Below, piece by piece: positions 1 through 9,365 of a stretch of DNA of 16,323 nucleotides (the first letter of the stretch is position 1; the number at the start of each line of letters is the position of its first letter). This DNA is from Fomitopsis serialis. Taxonomy: Eukaryota; Basidiomycota; Agaricomycetes; Polyporales; Fomitopsidaceae. The notes under the pieces were generated by a model. It ran no database searches, was not told the origin of the DNA, and saw only the letters and a program-made list of their open reading frames with translations. Both the position numbers and the translations under genes were made by a program. The DNA lies in assembly GCF_022376445.1 (NCBI RefSeq), contig NW_025955652.1:1-16323 (forward strand), read 5' to 3'.

Positions 1-135
1 GGCGTGCTCGTCATCGCGTACGACGGAGGGCTGGCCGTAACTGGCCCAGGGATCCGGAGAAGCGGAGCGGGCATCGGCGAAGGGGTTGTCGAGGACGTCG
101 CCAGAGCGGGAGAGGAGGTCGTCGAAGCCGTCCAT
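1..135 (-). CDS. N-terminus of a Vps5-like sorting nexin (partial)
   Basis: The minus strand has an ATG at 135-133 in good context (CTGCCATGG), followed by 45 open codons to the window edge. The protein begins MDGFDDLLSRSGDVLDNPFA and continues with a Ser/Pro/Trp stretch (ASPDPWASYG). A short acidic-aromatic start, then an NPFA-type motif and an SPDPW-type segment, is what I remember of basidiomycete Vps5, the SNX-BAR subunit of retromer that works in endosome-to-Golgi retrieval. The PX and BAR domains that would prove this lie outside the window, so the name rests on the N-terminus alone. The gene is transcribed leftwards, divergent from the TRAPPC12-like gene. Another endosomal adaptor with NPF motifs is possible. 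Confidence 0.5.
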   Translation of the reverse strand, partial: MDGFDDLLSRSGDVLDNPFADARSASPDPWASYGQPSVVRDDEHA

Positions 136-1642
136 GGCAGGGAGCGGGGCGGGAGGCGGGCGTGTCTCGCGTACTGGCGGTGGCAGCTGTTTGGACTTGT
201 CGTCCAAAGCCTTCGTTCCTCGATCGCCTAAGTAGGCGCTGCCTCCCGCCAGATCTCATCCCACTCCGGTGAAATGGCAAAGCGCCAATTTGGAGCCAGT
301 GTGGACAAATGTTCGTCTCATCATGAGTATCGTCATGGGCAGGCCGGGTACGGTCCTCCATAAGTACTGCAAATCCTGTGCGTGCACATTAAATATAATG
401 TATCATTGATAATTGGTTTACTATGTACAATTTGAAAGGAGACAGTACTCCAGACCACTGAGAATAATATATGGCAGATTCTGTCCGACTGTCCGATGGC
501 TATGTATATGCCGTCTTTCTCCACTGGAAAGATCACAGACGTTGTATCATCGAGAAGCCACCCGCGCGAGGGCATAATGCGGACGATTGATGGTCGGCGA
601 GTTCGCTCTCCCACTGTTTATGAAGATTTGAGGAACCGTTTACGCAGATACTCGACCGTGACTATATTGCTGCCTGAACAACCGGTAATTAGGCTACCCA
701 GTACAGCATGAGTTAACATAAGTATGTGATTCGCGTAGCGTGTGGGGCTTACCTCTGCCGCGTACGACATACGTGTTAAGAGCACAACTCGACGTTGACC
801 TCACTCGTCGGCCCAAGGCCAGCTCGCCGAAGGTTGGCCCACCGTTTGGACCGCAGGTGGACCATCCTCCGTGTCTGATCCTGCCGAACCTAAACCGGTG
901 CCGTCATCAACTAGCCAGAAATCTTGCAATGCCACTAGACGGGACTAGAAACAAGCTGTTCAGGACAAATAAAAACGTTGGAACTCGGCACTACGGGTTT
1001 ACCCACTCTCTGGCTTGCTCGGACATCGATACGCCACGGCCGTATTGCTCGCAGTCCATGAATGAATCCCTGGGCCGTGGCTCAGCGCGTAGCACTTCGC
1101 ACTTGCACGGAGAGCACCCGGAGAATGTCTCGAAAGCTGCCAATTGCGGAGCAGGTGCGAGTAGACCAAGGGTCACGTCGATGAACTGCCCATCGGTGTG
1201 TGCAGTGGTACAGAAATGACATACGTGGCGGACGTGCGCGGGCGGCACCAGAGCTTTCGTATGGACCTCCGCGGTGATCATGTCCCCGTGAGCATTGCCT
1301 GCTGGGCTGGACAGGTGCCATCGCACGATCAGACCGGTCAGGCCACACGACCGACGCCCGAGCAGTGGCAGATGGATGTTACGCCCCTGTGTGGGCCGGG
1401 CGATGTCGGTGGGCGCGGACGTCTAGACGCAAATCGGTCAGCGCTCGTCGCAGCATGGATGGTCTGGAGTGACAGAAGATATGATATGGCTCACCGAGGG
1501 AGGAGGACCGCTCCGAAACTTCCCGGCAGCAGTCTGTCGAGGTCGCTCCCGCCACTATTCGACACAGTCGACGGCGGCACGCCACGCCCAGTGCGCGCCA
1601 TATAAGCGTGCTGGAAGGGGAGGCGACCTGCAGGCACCGAAC
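136..1642. other. Intergenic region between two divergent genes
   Basis: About 1.5 kb separates the start codons of the Vps5-like gene and the TRAPPC12-like gene. The open frames here are short, overlap on both strands and show no recognisable protein or consistent splice structure. Around 380-430 there is an AT-rich patch (taaatataatgtatcattga) of unknown role. I see no tRNA, repeat or transposon ends. It probably holds both promoters. Confidence 0.6.
1601..1606 (+). promoter_or_regulatory. TATA-like element upstream of the TRAPPC12-like gene
   Basis: The sequence gccatataagcg places TATAAG 42 bp before the chosen ATG at 1643. If it is a working TATA box, the 5' leader would be only about 10-20 nt. 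The start would then be either 1643 or the next in-frame ATG at 1763 (residue 41). Confidence 0.3.
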
Positions 1643-4318
1643 ATGAAGCACATCAGCCTGCACGTCCCGTCCACTCCTTCGCATTCTCCCTCCAAGGCCA
1701 AGTCGAAATCGGTGTCGCCTGCGCCCGCCGACATTGCGCTGCTGCCTGTTCCCGCTGCGGGGATGCAGGTCAAGCTCAAGGGCGTGCACGCCTTCGCCCG
1801 GCGCCTCCGCGGTACGATCCAGATCGTCGCCCGATCCAGACATCATCAGTCCCCGGCCATTGCCGCCCTCGTCCCCGCTCCGCCACCGTCCCCAGCGGCA
1901 GCGACGGACCTGTTCGCGTCCTTCGTCCCTCCCGTCGCCGTCGCCGTCGACCTCGACCTCTCCCCCAAGCACAGCTACGACTCCCTCGCCTCCTCCTCTG
2001 CCCCCAGCAGCGGCTGCCGTCCTGCAGGTCGCTACCCCTCGTACTCGTTCTCGAGCGCGCCGTCCTCCGTCTTCGCCACCGCGGCAGACCACTCATCCTC
2101 GCTCGACGTGTCCCTGAACGCGCAGAGCATGTCTGGCAGTCAGTCTCTGAGCGCGCAGAGCATCGCGGGCGACGCGTCCTCGTACGCATCTGCGGTGCCG
2201 GAGGGTCACTCCGTTGAGCTCTCCGAGCCCTCGCAAGGCTCTCTCCGCGCTGATGACACGTCCGCCCCTGGGACCTCTGAGTTTCTCGTGGAAGGATCAG
2301 AGTCAGAGTCTGAGGAGGACGAAGACGAAGAGGTGTCCCAGCAAGCAGATGCTTCTGATGCAGACGCCTCTGCTCTACGTGACGAAGAACGCTCGTCCAC
2401 GCTAGACGATCCCCAGTTCGGTGCGTCAGAACAGAACAGCAACTCTCAGGACTTGGCAGCAAGTCCGGCCGCGCAGGAAAGAGCAGAGACGAACGCACCC
2501 GATCCGTTCTTCGAGGACGATCCGGAGGATCCTCCCGCTGCACCCGAGGCAGCCCTCGAGCAGCCGACACAAGAGCGCCCACCAGCTGGACTGTCTGTCG
2601 ACTACACTGCACAGTCACTCGCCGCCGCGGACGAAGTCACACTCGCGCAGTCGCCTCCACCATGGCCCGTCGCAGTACCCAACACCGCTGTCGACTTCAA
2701 CAAGGCCGTCCCACCACCGCCACGCGCGGATGCTGACGACGACGAAGACGAAGAAGACACGCCCGAGCTATACCTCCCCGGGCTCGTCCTCCCCGCAATG
2801 TTCCTCCCCATCCCCAACGTAGGCTCCTTTCGTTTTGATCTCCTCACCTGGTGGCTGCCCGGACGTCATGTTTACTATCCCTGTACGATTAGACAGACCC
2901 ATTGACTACGCTGCTGATCAAATTCATCTCGCCTGAGAACCGCCCCCACCGCGACCTAAGCGGCAACTGGCAGGGCGCTGACTTCAACATGCTCGTTGTG
3001 AGTCTGAGTCGCGCGTGCGCTCTGAGACCCGACAGTGACGCGTGAGGGGCCCCTACACAGATGACGAACAGCTGGCGGGCAATCGCAAAGATGGCGCGCG
3101 ACCGCCTCGTCGAGACAGACCCGGAAGACCTCGACCTGGTCCTCTCAGTGAGTCGCGCCCGTCCGCACGCCGCTCTGGTGCCCGCTGACCCGTGCGCCCG
3201 CCTCGCCCCCGGCAGCTCTGGTACCTCCGCCTCTCGTGCCTCGCGCGCCTCCGGCTGTTCAACCAGACCGCGGCGGAGTGCACGAACCTGTACGCGGTGC
3301 TGAACGGCGTCGAGCCCGCGTCGGCGCGCGATTGGTTGTTCGAGAAGAAGGTCCCGTTCGAGCTCGAGGTGCTCCACGCGCGGCTGAAGTACTGGACGGG
3401 CGACCATATGGGTTACCTGGACGTGCTCGCGGGTTTGCTCGGGGAGTGCAAGATGCGGGCGCGCGCGGCGGACGCGAAGACCGACTCGATGGGCGCGGGG
3501 ATGTGGCAGGAGCGCGGGGCACGCGTCTGCCTCATCATCGCGTCGCAGCTCATTGAGATGAAGGTGTGTATGTTGAGGGCGAGATGCTGTCCCCAATTGC
3601 TGACCCTCGCGTGTGACGGGCTATGGGTAGGACTTCGCAGCTGCTGCGAAGCTGCTCGAGCCGCTGTGCAGGCAGCCTGGCGGGCTCACCTCGCCGCAAC
3701 TCCAATCCGCGGTCGGACGGATATATGTGCAGGGCGGGGACGTCCGCACGGCGACGAAGCACTTCGCGGCGGTGTGGAACGACCCGACTGCCGAGCCGTC
3801 GCTGAAGCACATGAACGCCGCCGTGCTCGCTGCTGCCGACGGGGACTGGCCGAAGGCTATTGAGGAGCTCAGGAAGATGCTGGATGAGGACCCGGAGAAT
3901 TTCGTTGTGCGTCTTGGCGGGTGCTGGAGATGATGTTCGTGTGCGCTGACTGGAGCTGAAGGCGATCAACAATTTGTCGGTTGTTTTCCTCAGTCAAGGG
4001 AGGATACAGGAGGTGCGCGTACGCGAATACCCGTGTGAATGCAGCAGACGTGACGTGCATCTCACAGGGCATCCGAGTATTGGAGGAAGCTATCAAACTC
4101 TCCCCGTCTACAACGCTCGCTGCGGAACCGCTGCTGTTCAACCTCTGTAAGCCCTCCGTTCAGCCTGTGGCCCACGCGGCTGACGGCGTCATACAGCGAC
4201 GATGTACGAGCTGCGCTCTGCGGCAGGAGCGGACAAGAAGCGGAACTTGCTCGTCGAAGTTGCGAAGTGGGCGGGAGACGGTCTGCGCACGACATGCTTG
4301 AAGATGCCGAGCAGCTAG
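1643..4318 (+). CDS. TRAPPC12: TRAPPC12-like TRAPP III complex subunit, TPR protein
   Basis: Eight exons join in frame to 749 residues: 1643-2818, 2893-2997, 3061-3147, 3216-3563, 3631-3906, 3956-4012, 4068-4146, 4197-4318. All seven introns are GT-AG, 49-74 bp. Residues 1-375 look disordered: Ser/Pro-rich, with acidic runs near 218-230 and 363-372. From LPGLVLPAMFLPIPN, TDPLTTLL onward the protein is alpha-helical and TPR-like to the end. The last exons (NNLSVVFLSQGRIQEGIRVL, then LLFNLSTMYEL and the terminal CLKM) match the conserved C-terminus of animal TRAPPC12, which is about 735 residues long. In the family this subunit belongs to TRAPP III, the Rab1/Ypt1-directed tether acting in ER-Golgi traffic and autophagy; TRAPPC12 is absent from budding yeast but present in filamentous fungi. 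The start is less certain than the rest; 1763 is an alternative. Confidence 0.9.
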
Positions 4319-4696
4319 GTTCTGCGCGACCATGGACTGATTTATGTATGGTTGTCTGGTATCAATGTAGAGGTGATGTACGCCTCCGTTCTCTGTGCTC
4401 GTCGTCCAGTGCGTTCCCGGAAGGAATGTATAGGACTCCCACTGCCGCGTCCGCCGTGCGCGAGCTGGCCTCGTTGTCCTGCACAAACTAGTATCTAGTT
4501 TCCGACCATGACATGTGTCCTCGTGAACGATATTGCGGTCTGCCTGCCAGACGTGTATACTTCACGCGTGGAGGCGATGGGGACCCCTTCGCCACCCGGG
4601 CGACTCCTCCGAGTCTTCGCTGATGACATAGCGTGCGTGGTGAGACAGGTATGCTGTTGCCGTGTTGACGTAGAATGATACATCTTATGCTTGTGC
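4319..4696. other. Downstream flank of the TRAPPC12-like gene, no gene seen
   Basis: This 378 bp stretch has normal CpG content and no convincing ORF. It is probably the 3' UTR and spacer, and ends where CpG dinucleotides abruptly disappear (last one at 4696). Confidence 0.5.
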
Positions 4697-7386
4697 GAGC
4701 ATATGGACCTGACAGTCAAACTACCAAAAGAAATTTCAGAGTGAGTTCTGTCTGTTAGTGTGCATAAATATGATTATGTATGCTTACATGGGCTATGTAG
4801 GCTCAGGGTCCTATGGATGGTGAGAGGCTGCATCATAGAATTCTGCTTGCACTAGCATGTCCTAGCCAAGACAGTGAATGATGAGGTCAGTTGCAGTGTA
4901 TTTTTCGAATGGCAGTAATATGAGGCTCTCTTAAGTCTAATCCACAGATTACCAGAGGCATTCTATCATGAAGCATGATAGATAACAGAAGCCACATGTA
5001 TGTGTCACAATGTTAACATGGTATATATGTTGTACAGGTATCACCACTTTCATCATGGGACACTGCTGCAATCAAGGATGACCAGGTTACATAATGAGAA
5101 AGCAAGAGCACTAGTAAATATAAGGGTGGATGAACACAATGGAGGAAAGCTTATAAAGGTACATATAGGGCTTTGGTTAGGCTGATGTACTGTGAGCTAG
5201 GGCCATAGATCCACAGATCTGAGTTCAAGGCAAAAATAGGGCATCAAGGAAGCACAAGATGACAAAGTAAGCAAAAAAGACAAATCAAGAAAAGGAACAG
5301 CAGCAAGTTGAGGATCATGGGCAGGAATGGCTGAGGATGCATATATGGTCCCCAATCCCTAACATCAGAAACACTTCCATCTGATGTGTGGTGCACTGTG
5401 CACAGGACAGGGGTTACCTGAAAGCCACTCTGGGTTCTCTGAGATGAATTCTTCTCTTCCATAAGACACATTGTCAAGCATGAGAACCACAATTCCACAA
5501 GCTAACCATGGAGCAAAAAGAGGCACCATAGAGGATTTATTAAGTGATTGGTGTTCCCCTTGCATACATGGAACCTGGAAAATCAGCTCCACACAGAGTT
5601 CATGGCAGCTGTGCTGGCTGGTCAACACATGTTGATGGGACAGTATAGCATTGAAAAAAGCGATGTCATGGGCTGTGACAGCATCAGTGTCAGGGACTAT
5701 CCCTTGTGCCTCAAATTTCAGAAAAATGCTTATCAGATGTGGGCTTTTGAGCTGCAAGAATTGCTCCAGGAGAACCACATAGACCCATGACATGCTCAAT
5801 GATGAGGACTCTGTATCAAATGTGAAGAGAAACTTTTCCAGTCTGGTGTTGGTTGCAACTAGTGGAAGTGGTGAGAAAGCAGTCTGTGTGTGCAAATCAG
5901 AACAACAATGACACATCAAAATGCATAAGACCCACCTGTAGATGTGCAGGTATCTTACATTCCCAACAAAAGTATGACAATCCCATCCCTGCCTGTTGCA
6001 GAATTTTGCTAAGAGCCAGTACAACTGCAGGGGATGGGGGTTCATTGATATAGACAATCAGACTGCTTAATTTGTTACTTGAGCACCAATCTGTACATGA
6101 GTCCAAAAGTTCAGAAGCAAATGACAGAGATGTTCCCTCAATGGATATGCCATAACCTTCAAATTCACAACCAAATCCATGGGTCTCACCCGATGTACAT
6201 ATGTGTTCAAGAGCAGGTAGTGCACATATGTATGATGAAAGCTGTGAGATTGGAAATCCTACTGTCTTGAGGTCACTCTCCAAAAATGTTAGTGTGGTCA
6301 CAGCTGTGCACAACAAACTCACTGGCAGGACATCAAGCACATTTTGATAATGGTCATGTAAATCACCAATTGCCAAGAGATCATGGCTTGATTGCAAGGC
6401 CCCCAAAGAGAGATAAGCCAGCTTTTGGCACATCTTGGCAGGTTGTATATTCTGAGTGGCAGATTTGACCATTACTGAGAGGCTGAGTTTCTCAAGATTG
6501 GGCAGAGGCTTCAATCTTCCAGAGCTCCCCAGCATGGTCAAAGTAACAGTTAGATAACTTCAAATCACAAATGGTAGTAAAGTTGGAAAGGCCCCTGGAA
6601 AACTTTGGATGAGGATGTACATTTCTCCAGTCAATGTCATGCATCTCAAGTTTTTTCACATTGGGAAGCAGGTACCCAGGCATGCAAAAAGAAAAGGTAT
6701 GCACATATGGCTATTTGGAATTTTCCCATAATTCAAGTGTTCCAAATCTTTGACCATACAGTTTATTGTGACCATTCATGGAAATATGTGCAAAATCACC
6801 TAGGGCTCTTGAGCTTCTCAGTGTCAAATCATTCTTCTTGATGTGCTTCCTTGCAGCATGGAACCAAGCACAACATACAAGACAGCATTTGGAAAGTTGC
6901 ACAGGCTCATCCCAGAGATAGTCAGCAATGTGTTGTATGAGCTCCTGTGGGAACACTGGATATGTGTGACTATGCTCATGAATCATGATTAGCATGCTCA
7001 CATGATAGAACAAGTTGGACGTGATGAGGAGCATACCTTGCATATCTGGGTGGCTTGAATTTGAAGTATATATGTGGACAATAATCTGTTGCCCCACCAT
7101 ACCAGGCCATGGATGGTTTGGCAGTGCTCAGACTGCTTATCCAATGGTGATGAGTTTCTCCACAGTTCAAAAGGATAACATATGCCCTGACACACCTTGT
7201 AACAGTTGCTTTGTGGATCATGATGTTTGGGTGTCAAATGAACACCTAAGCACCTGAGAAATTGATACTGTCTCTAGCTGCCTATAGATGCAGGCAGAGC
7301 TCAGTCTATACTATCTCATCAAACACTCTTTGAAGCATCTGACCTGCAGGTACACAGAACACCAACAGCAAGCCCAACTTGGTTCT
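4697..7386. other. CpG-depleted block (candidate cytosine-methylated segment)
   Basis: I counted only four CpG dinucleotides in this 2,690 bp interval (4906, 5661, 6191, 7020). The flanking sequence is rich in CpG. TG and CA dinucleotides are abundant, as expected when methylated CpG decays to TpG. In basidiomycetes this signature marks methylated transposons and repeated genes. The inner part carries a broken F-box gene on the minus strand. The outer parts, 4697-5364 and 6987-7386, share the composition but have no recognisable gene, terminal repeats or target-site duplication. Confidence 0.85.
5365..6986 (-). pseudogene. F-box/LRR-like protein pseudogene
   Basis: On the minus strand, MIHEHSHTYPVFPQELIQHI at 6986 begins an F-box of the Agaricomycete type (YPVFPQELIQHIADYL, then CCLVCCAWFHAARKHI). 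Frame one continues to a TAG at 6713-6711. After the stop the same frame resumes with PYVHTFSFCMPGYLLPNVKK, a familiar segment of these proteins. Near 6505-6520 the frame shifts: ELWKI is followed, in another frame, by KPLPNLEKLSL. That frame runs through LRR-like leucine patterns (YLSLGALQSS, LPALEHI) to a clean GT-AG intron at 5884-5935, phase 0, and on to a conserved-looking tail (APWLACGIVVLMLDNVSYG), ending at a stop at 5365. The 3' end and start are approximate. Intact members would act as substrate adaptors of SCF ubiquitin ligases. One nonsense codon and one frameshift make this copy non-functional unless read otherwise. It lies wholly within the CpG-depleted block. Confidence 0.75.
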
Positions 7387-8405
7387 CGGCAGACAGGAGA
7401 TTGGACTAACAAAGTGCAGCGAAACAGCAACAGATGTTCACAATGAACAGCGAGGAGTAGAAGATGGGGGTTGAGAACAAGGAGCAAAAACTTGAGGTCG
7501 GTCTCTCTCGGTGTACTGCCCCACCACATGGTCCATGCAATGCATCCGCATGTTCTATGAACCCTATTAAGCGAGTGTCCTGGGTGACTGTATATGTGTA
7601 CTGGCTTCGCACCACCACGTTGATTCTGTACCACCTCGGATCTCTATGCAGTACACTCTGCAGACAGCCTCTTGAGACGGAGATTTGCTGATGTACCCTG
7701 AACTGACAGGACCCAAACCAGCATTTTTGGAGGGTACATACTGCAAAGCATGTGAGGGAACTGGTGCACTTGGAGACGGCGAGTACGCGATGAGAGTTCA
7801 AGACTGGCGTGCGTGTGGTTATTGTGTGGTTATAGACCAGAACGCACGACACAGCAGGCTCCCAGGGATGACAATTGAAGCATCGTGCATGAGAGAGAGA
7901 GAGCCGCCGAGACGGAGCACCATCAATCGCAGGAAAGATGGAAGGCATCTTCACAAACAGCACCTGAATAACACAGCTTCCGGTCCACGCTCAGTATGTC
8001 CTGGATGAGTGCAAGCTTGGACGCGGCGACAGTGTATGCGCCACGCACATCCCTGAAGAGCACAGAGGAGAAGGAGCTCATGCAAGTCGTTTGCTTGTAG
8101 ACCGTCCAAATCACCGCCCGCAGCTACTAGGAAGTCAGGAGTACCACGCGCTCAAGCCACTGATTCCGAGATCAGCTTCGTAGACACAGAAGACAATTCA
8201 ACCCGCACATATATAGAGCACGGACTACGGACCACGATGCACAGAGCTGTGGGTACCCGGAATAAGCAGAAGCCGGGGTCAAGCACTGAATTCCCGCGGA
8301 CATCCTGATTTTCATAGGACCCGACGTCCCAAGTCTCGTCGCACGGACCTCGCGGTGGCTAAACGTGCGAGCAGAATGTGTGTACATTCGTCTAGAACGG
8401 GGAGG

Positions 8406-8895
8406 CTAACTCGCCAGTAGCCCTGAAACATGCCAGATGAAGAATACTCGTGTTACTCACCTCGCATGCAGTCGTGCAGTCGCATACGCGTCACCGGACA
8501 CAGGGCAGAGTCTGGCGCCGTCAGCGCGCATTTGACCGGTATGCAGGCCACTGAGACAGGGACTCGGCGAGAGCTCGTATGATGTGTCCCACAACGATCG
8601 AAAGTTTGAGTCATAGAGTGAAGTACTCACTAGGCAAGGGATCCCGCGACTCGATAGATGAGTGCTCGGCGAGTGAACAGAGATCATGGCAATTTGTCCT
8701 ATCGTAGATACGAGGCCTACCCACCACCAAGGTCATTGGCCTGCAGACGCACTTGCGTGGTGGGAACTTAGACTCTTCTGCGCCTACGTGCCAGTGCAAG
8801 CCGGGCAGCTCGTATGTACAATACACGGGCTGTCCGCTGATGAGGGCGAATGTCACAATCAACGACTGCATGGTGGTAGGGAGAAACGCGTACAT
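8406..8895 (-). CDS. Weak candidate: small cysteine-rich, possibly secreted protein
   Basis: On the minus strand, ATGs at 8895 (MYAFLPTTM) and 8871 (MQSLIVTFALISG) open a frame with a short hydrophobic start, as in a signal peptide. Two introns with strong donors can be drawn: 8551-8630 (gtgagtact to ctgtctcag) and 8423-8460 (gtgagtaac to tgtttcag). The second is only 38 bp, very short even for a basidiomycete. Spliced, exons 8895-8631, 8550-8461 and 8422-8406 give 123 residues with nine cysteines. I recognise no family, and codon use is unconvincing. An alternative donor just upstream (CAG|gtatgta at about 8897) would make the supposed signal peptide part of an intron, so a spliced non-coding RNA is equally possible. 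Confidence 0.15.
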
Positions 8896-9300
8896 ACCTG
8901 ACGTTCAGAAGCAAGCCAACCACGGCCGCTCCAGACCTCCCTCCGGGCCGTCAAAGAGGACGTGTTTGTGGCCTGCCTACGGATGGTGTAACGACACTGA
9001 CCCAGGCGCTCATCCAATCGCAAAGCAACCGTGGACAGCCCACGCAGTATAGTCTGGGTGTTGAATATGTGATGGTGGTGTCGTTTTGCGAGTGCAGAAA
9101 GAACATAACAAAAGACCAAACCCGTATAACGGGGCATGCTTACAAATCCCGAGTACCAAACGCCGAAGCGTTGGCGCCGGTGGTGGCTGCGATCGTTGGG
9201 CGGTTTGGGCCGACTTGGACTCAAACGTCTGCTACTTGGCGTGTGGCTGCAGTCGACCTTGCCTGCAGCCGCCGATTTCGTTCCAGCCGTGCGCGCAATC

Positions 9301-9316
9301 TTGTTCTCTTCTTTCC
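9301..9316 (+). promoter_or_regulatory. Pyrimidine-rich tract upstream of the Clr2-like gene
   Basis: The tract ttgttctcttctttcc sits 50-65 bp before the ATG at 9366. CT-rich tracts near the transcription start are common in filamentous fungal promoters that lack a TATA box. No TATA box is visible here. Confidence 0.3.
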
Positions 9317-9365
9317 GTATGGCTACTCACTTTGTGCGCGACAGGCATAGCGTCGTGCTCGCACC

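Larger units (their letters stand above)
7387..9365. other. Long region without a convincing gene
   Basis: CpG content returns to normal after 7386. Several short frames exist on both strands but none resembles a known family. A TATATAT stretch lies near 8207-8214. On the minus strand there are consensus-like splice signals around 8423-8630 (see the low-confidence candidate at 8406-8895). It could hold promoters of the Clr2-like gene, a non-coding transcript or a relic too diverged to recognise. Confidence 0.5.

Noticed and set aside
740..1219. A 159-codon plus-strand open frame in the left intergenic region
   Set aside because: No recognisable motif, no conserved pattern, and GC-rich sequence gives long frames on both strands here by chance.
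1379..2618. Long Arg/Ser/Gly-rich open frames opposite the TRAPPC12-like exon 1
   Set aside because: They are antisense shadows of a GC-rich disordered coding exon with low-complexity translations.
2889..3596. A 235-codon minus-strand frame across TRAPPC12-like exons 2-4
   Set aside because: The plus-strand exons match a known family with correct splice phases; the antisense frame is a composition effect.
6711..6713. The TAG in the F-box gene as a CpG-deamination product
   Set aside because: A TGG-to-TAG change is plausible, but the altered cytosine would not have been in a CpG, so I do not attribute it to CpG methylation.
4697..7386. The CpG-depleted block as a complete transposon
   Set aside because: I found no transposase, reverse transcriptase or integrase fragments and no terminal repeats or duplicated target site at the edges.
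7923..8081. A 52-residue minus-strand frame starting MSSFSSVLFRDVRGAYTVAA, downstream of a TATATAT stretch
   Set aside because: Too short, no family, and the supposed promoter and frame could both be chance; kept only as part of the unexplained gap.
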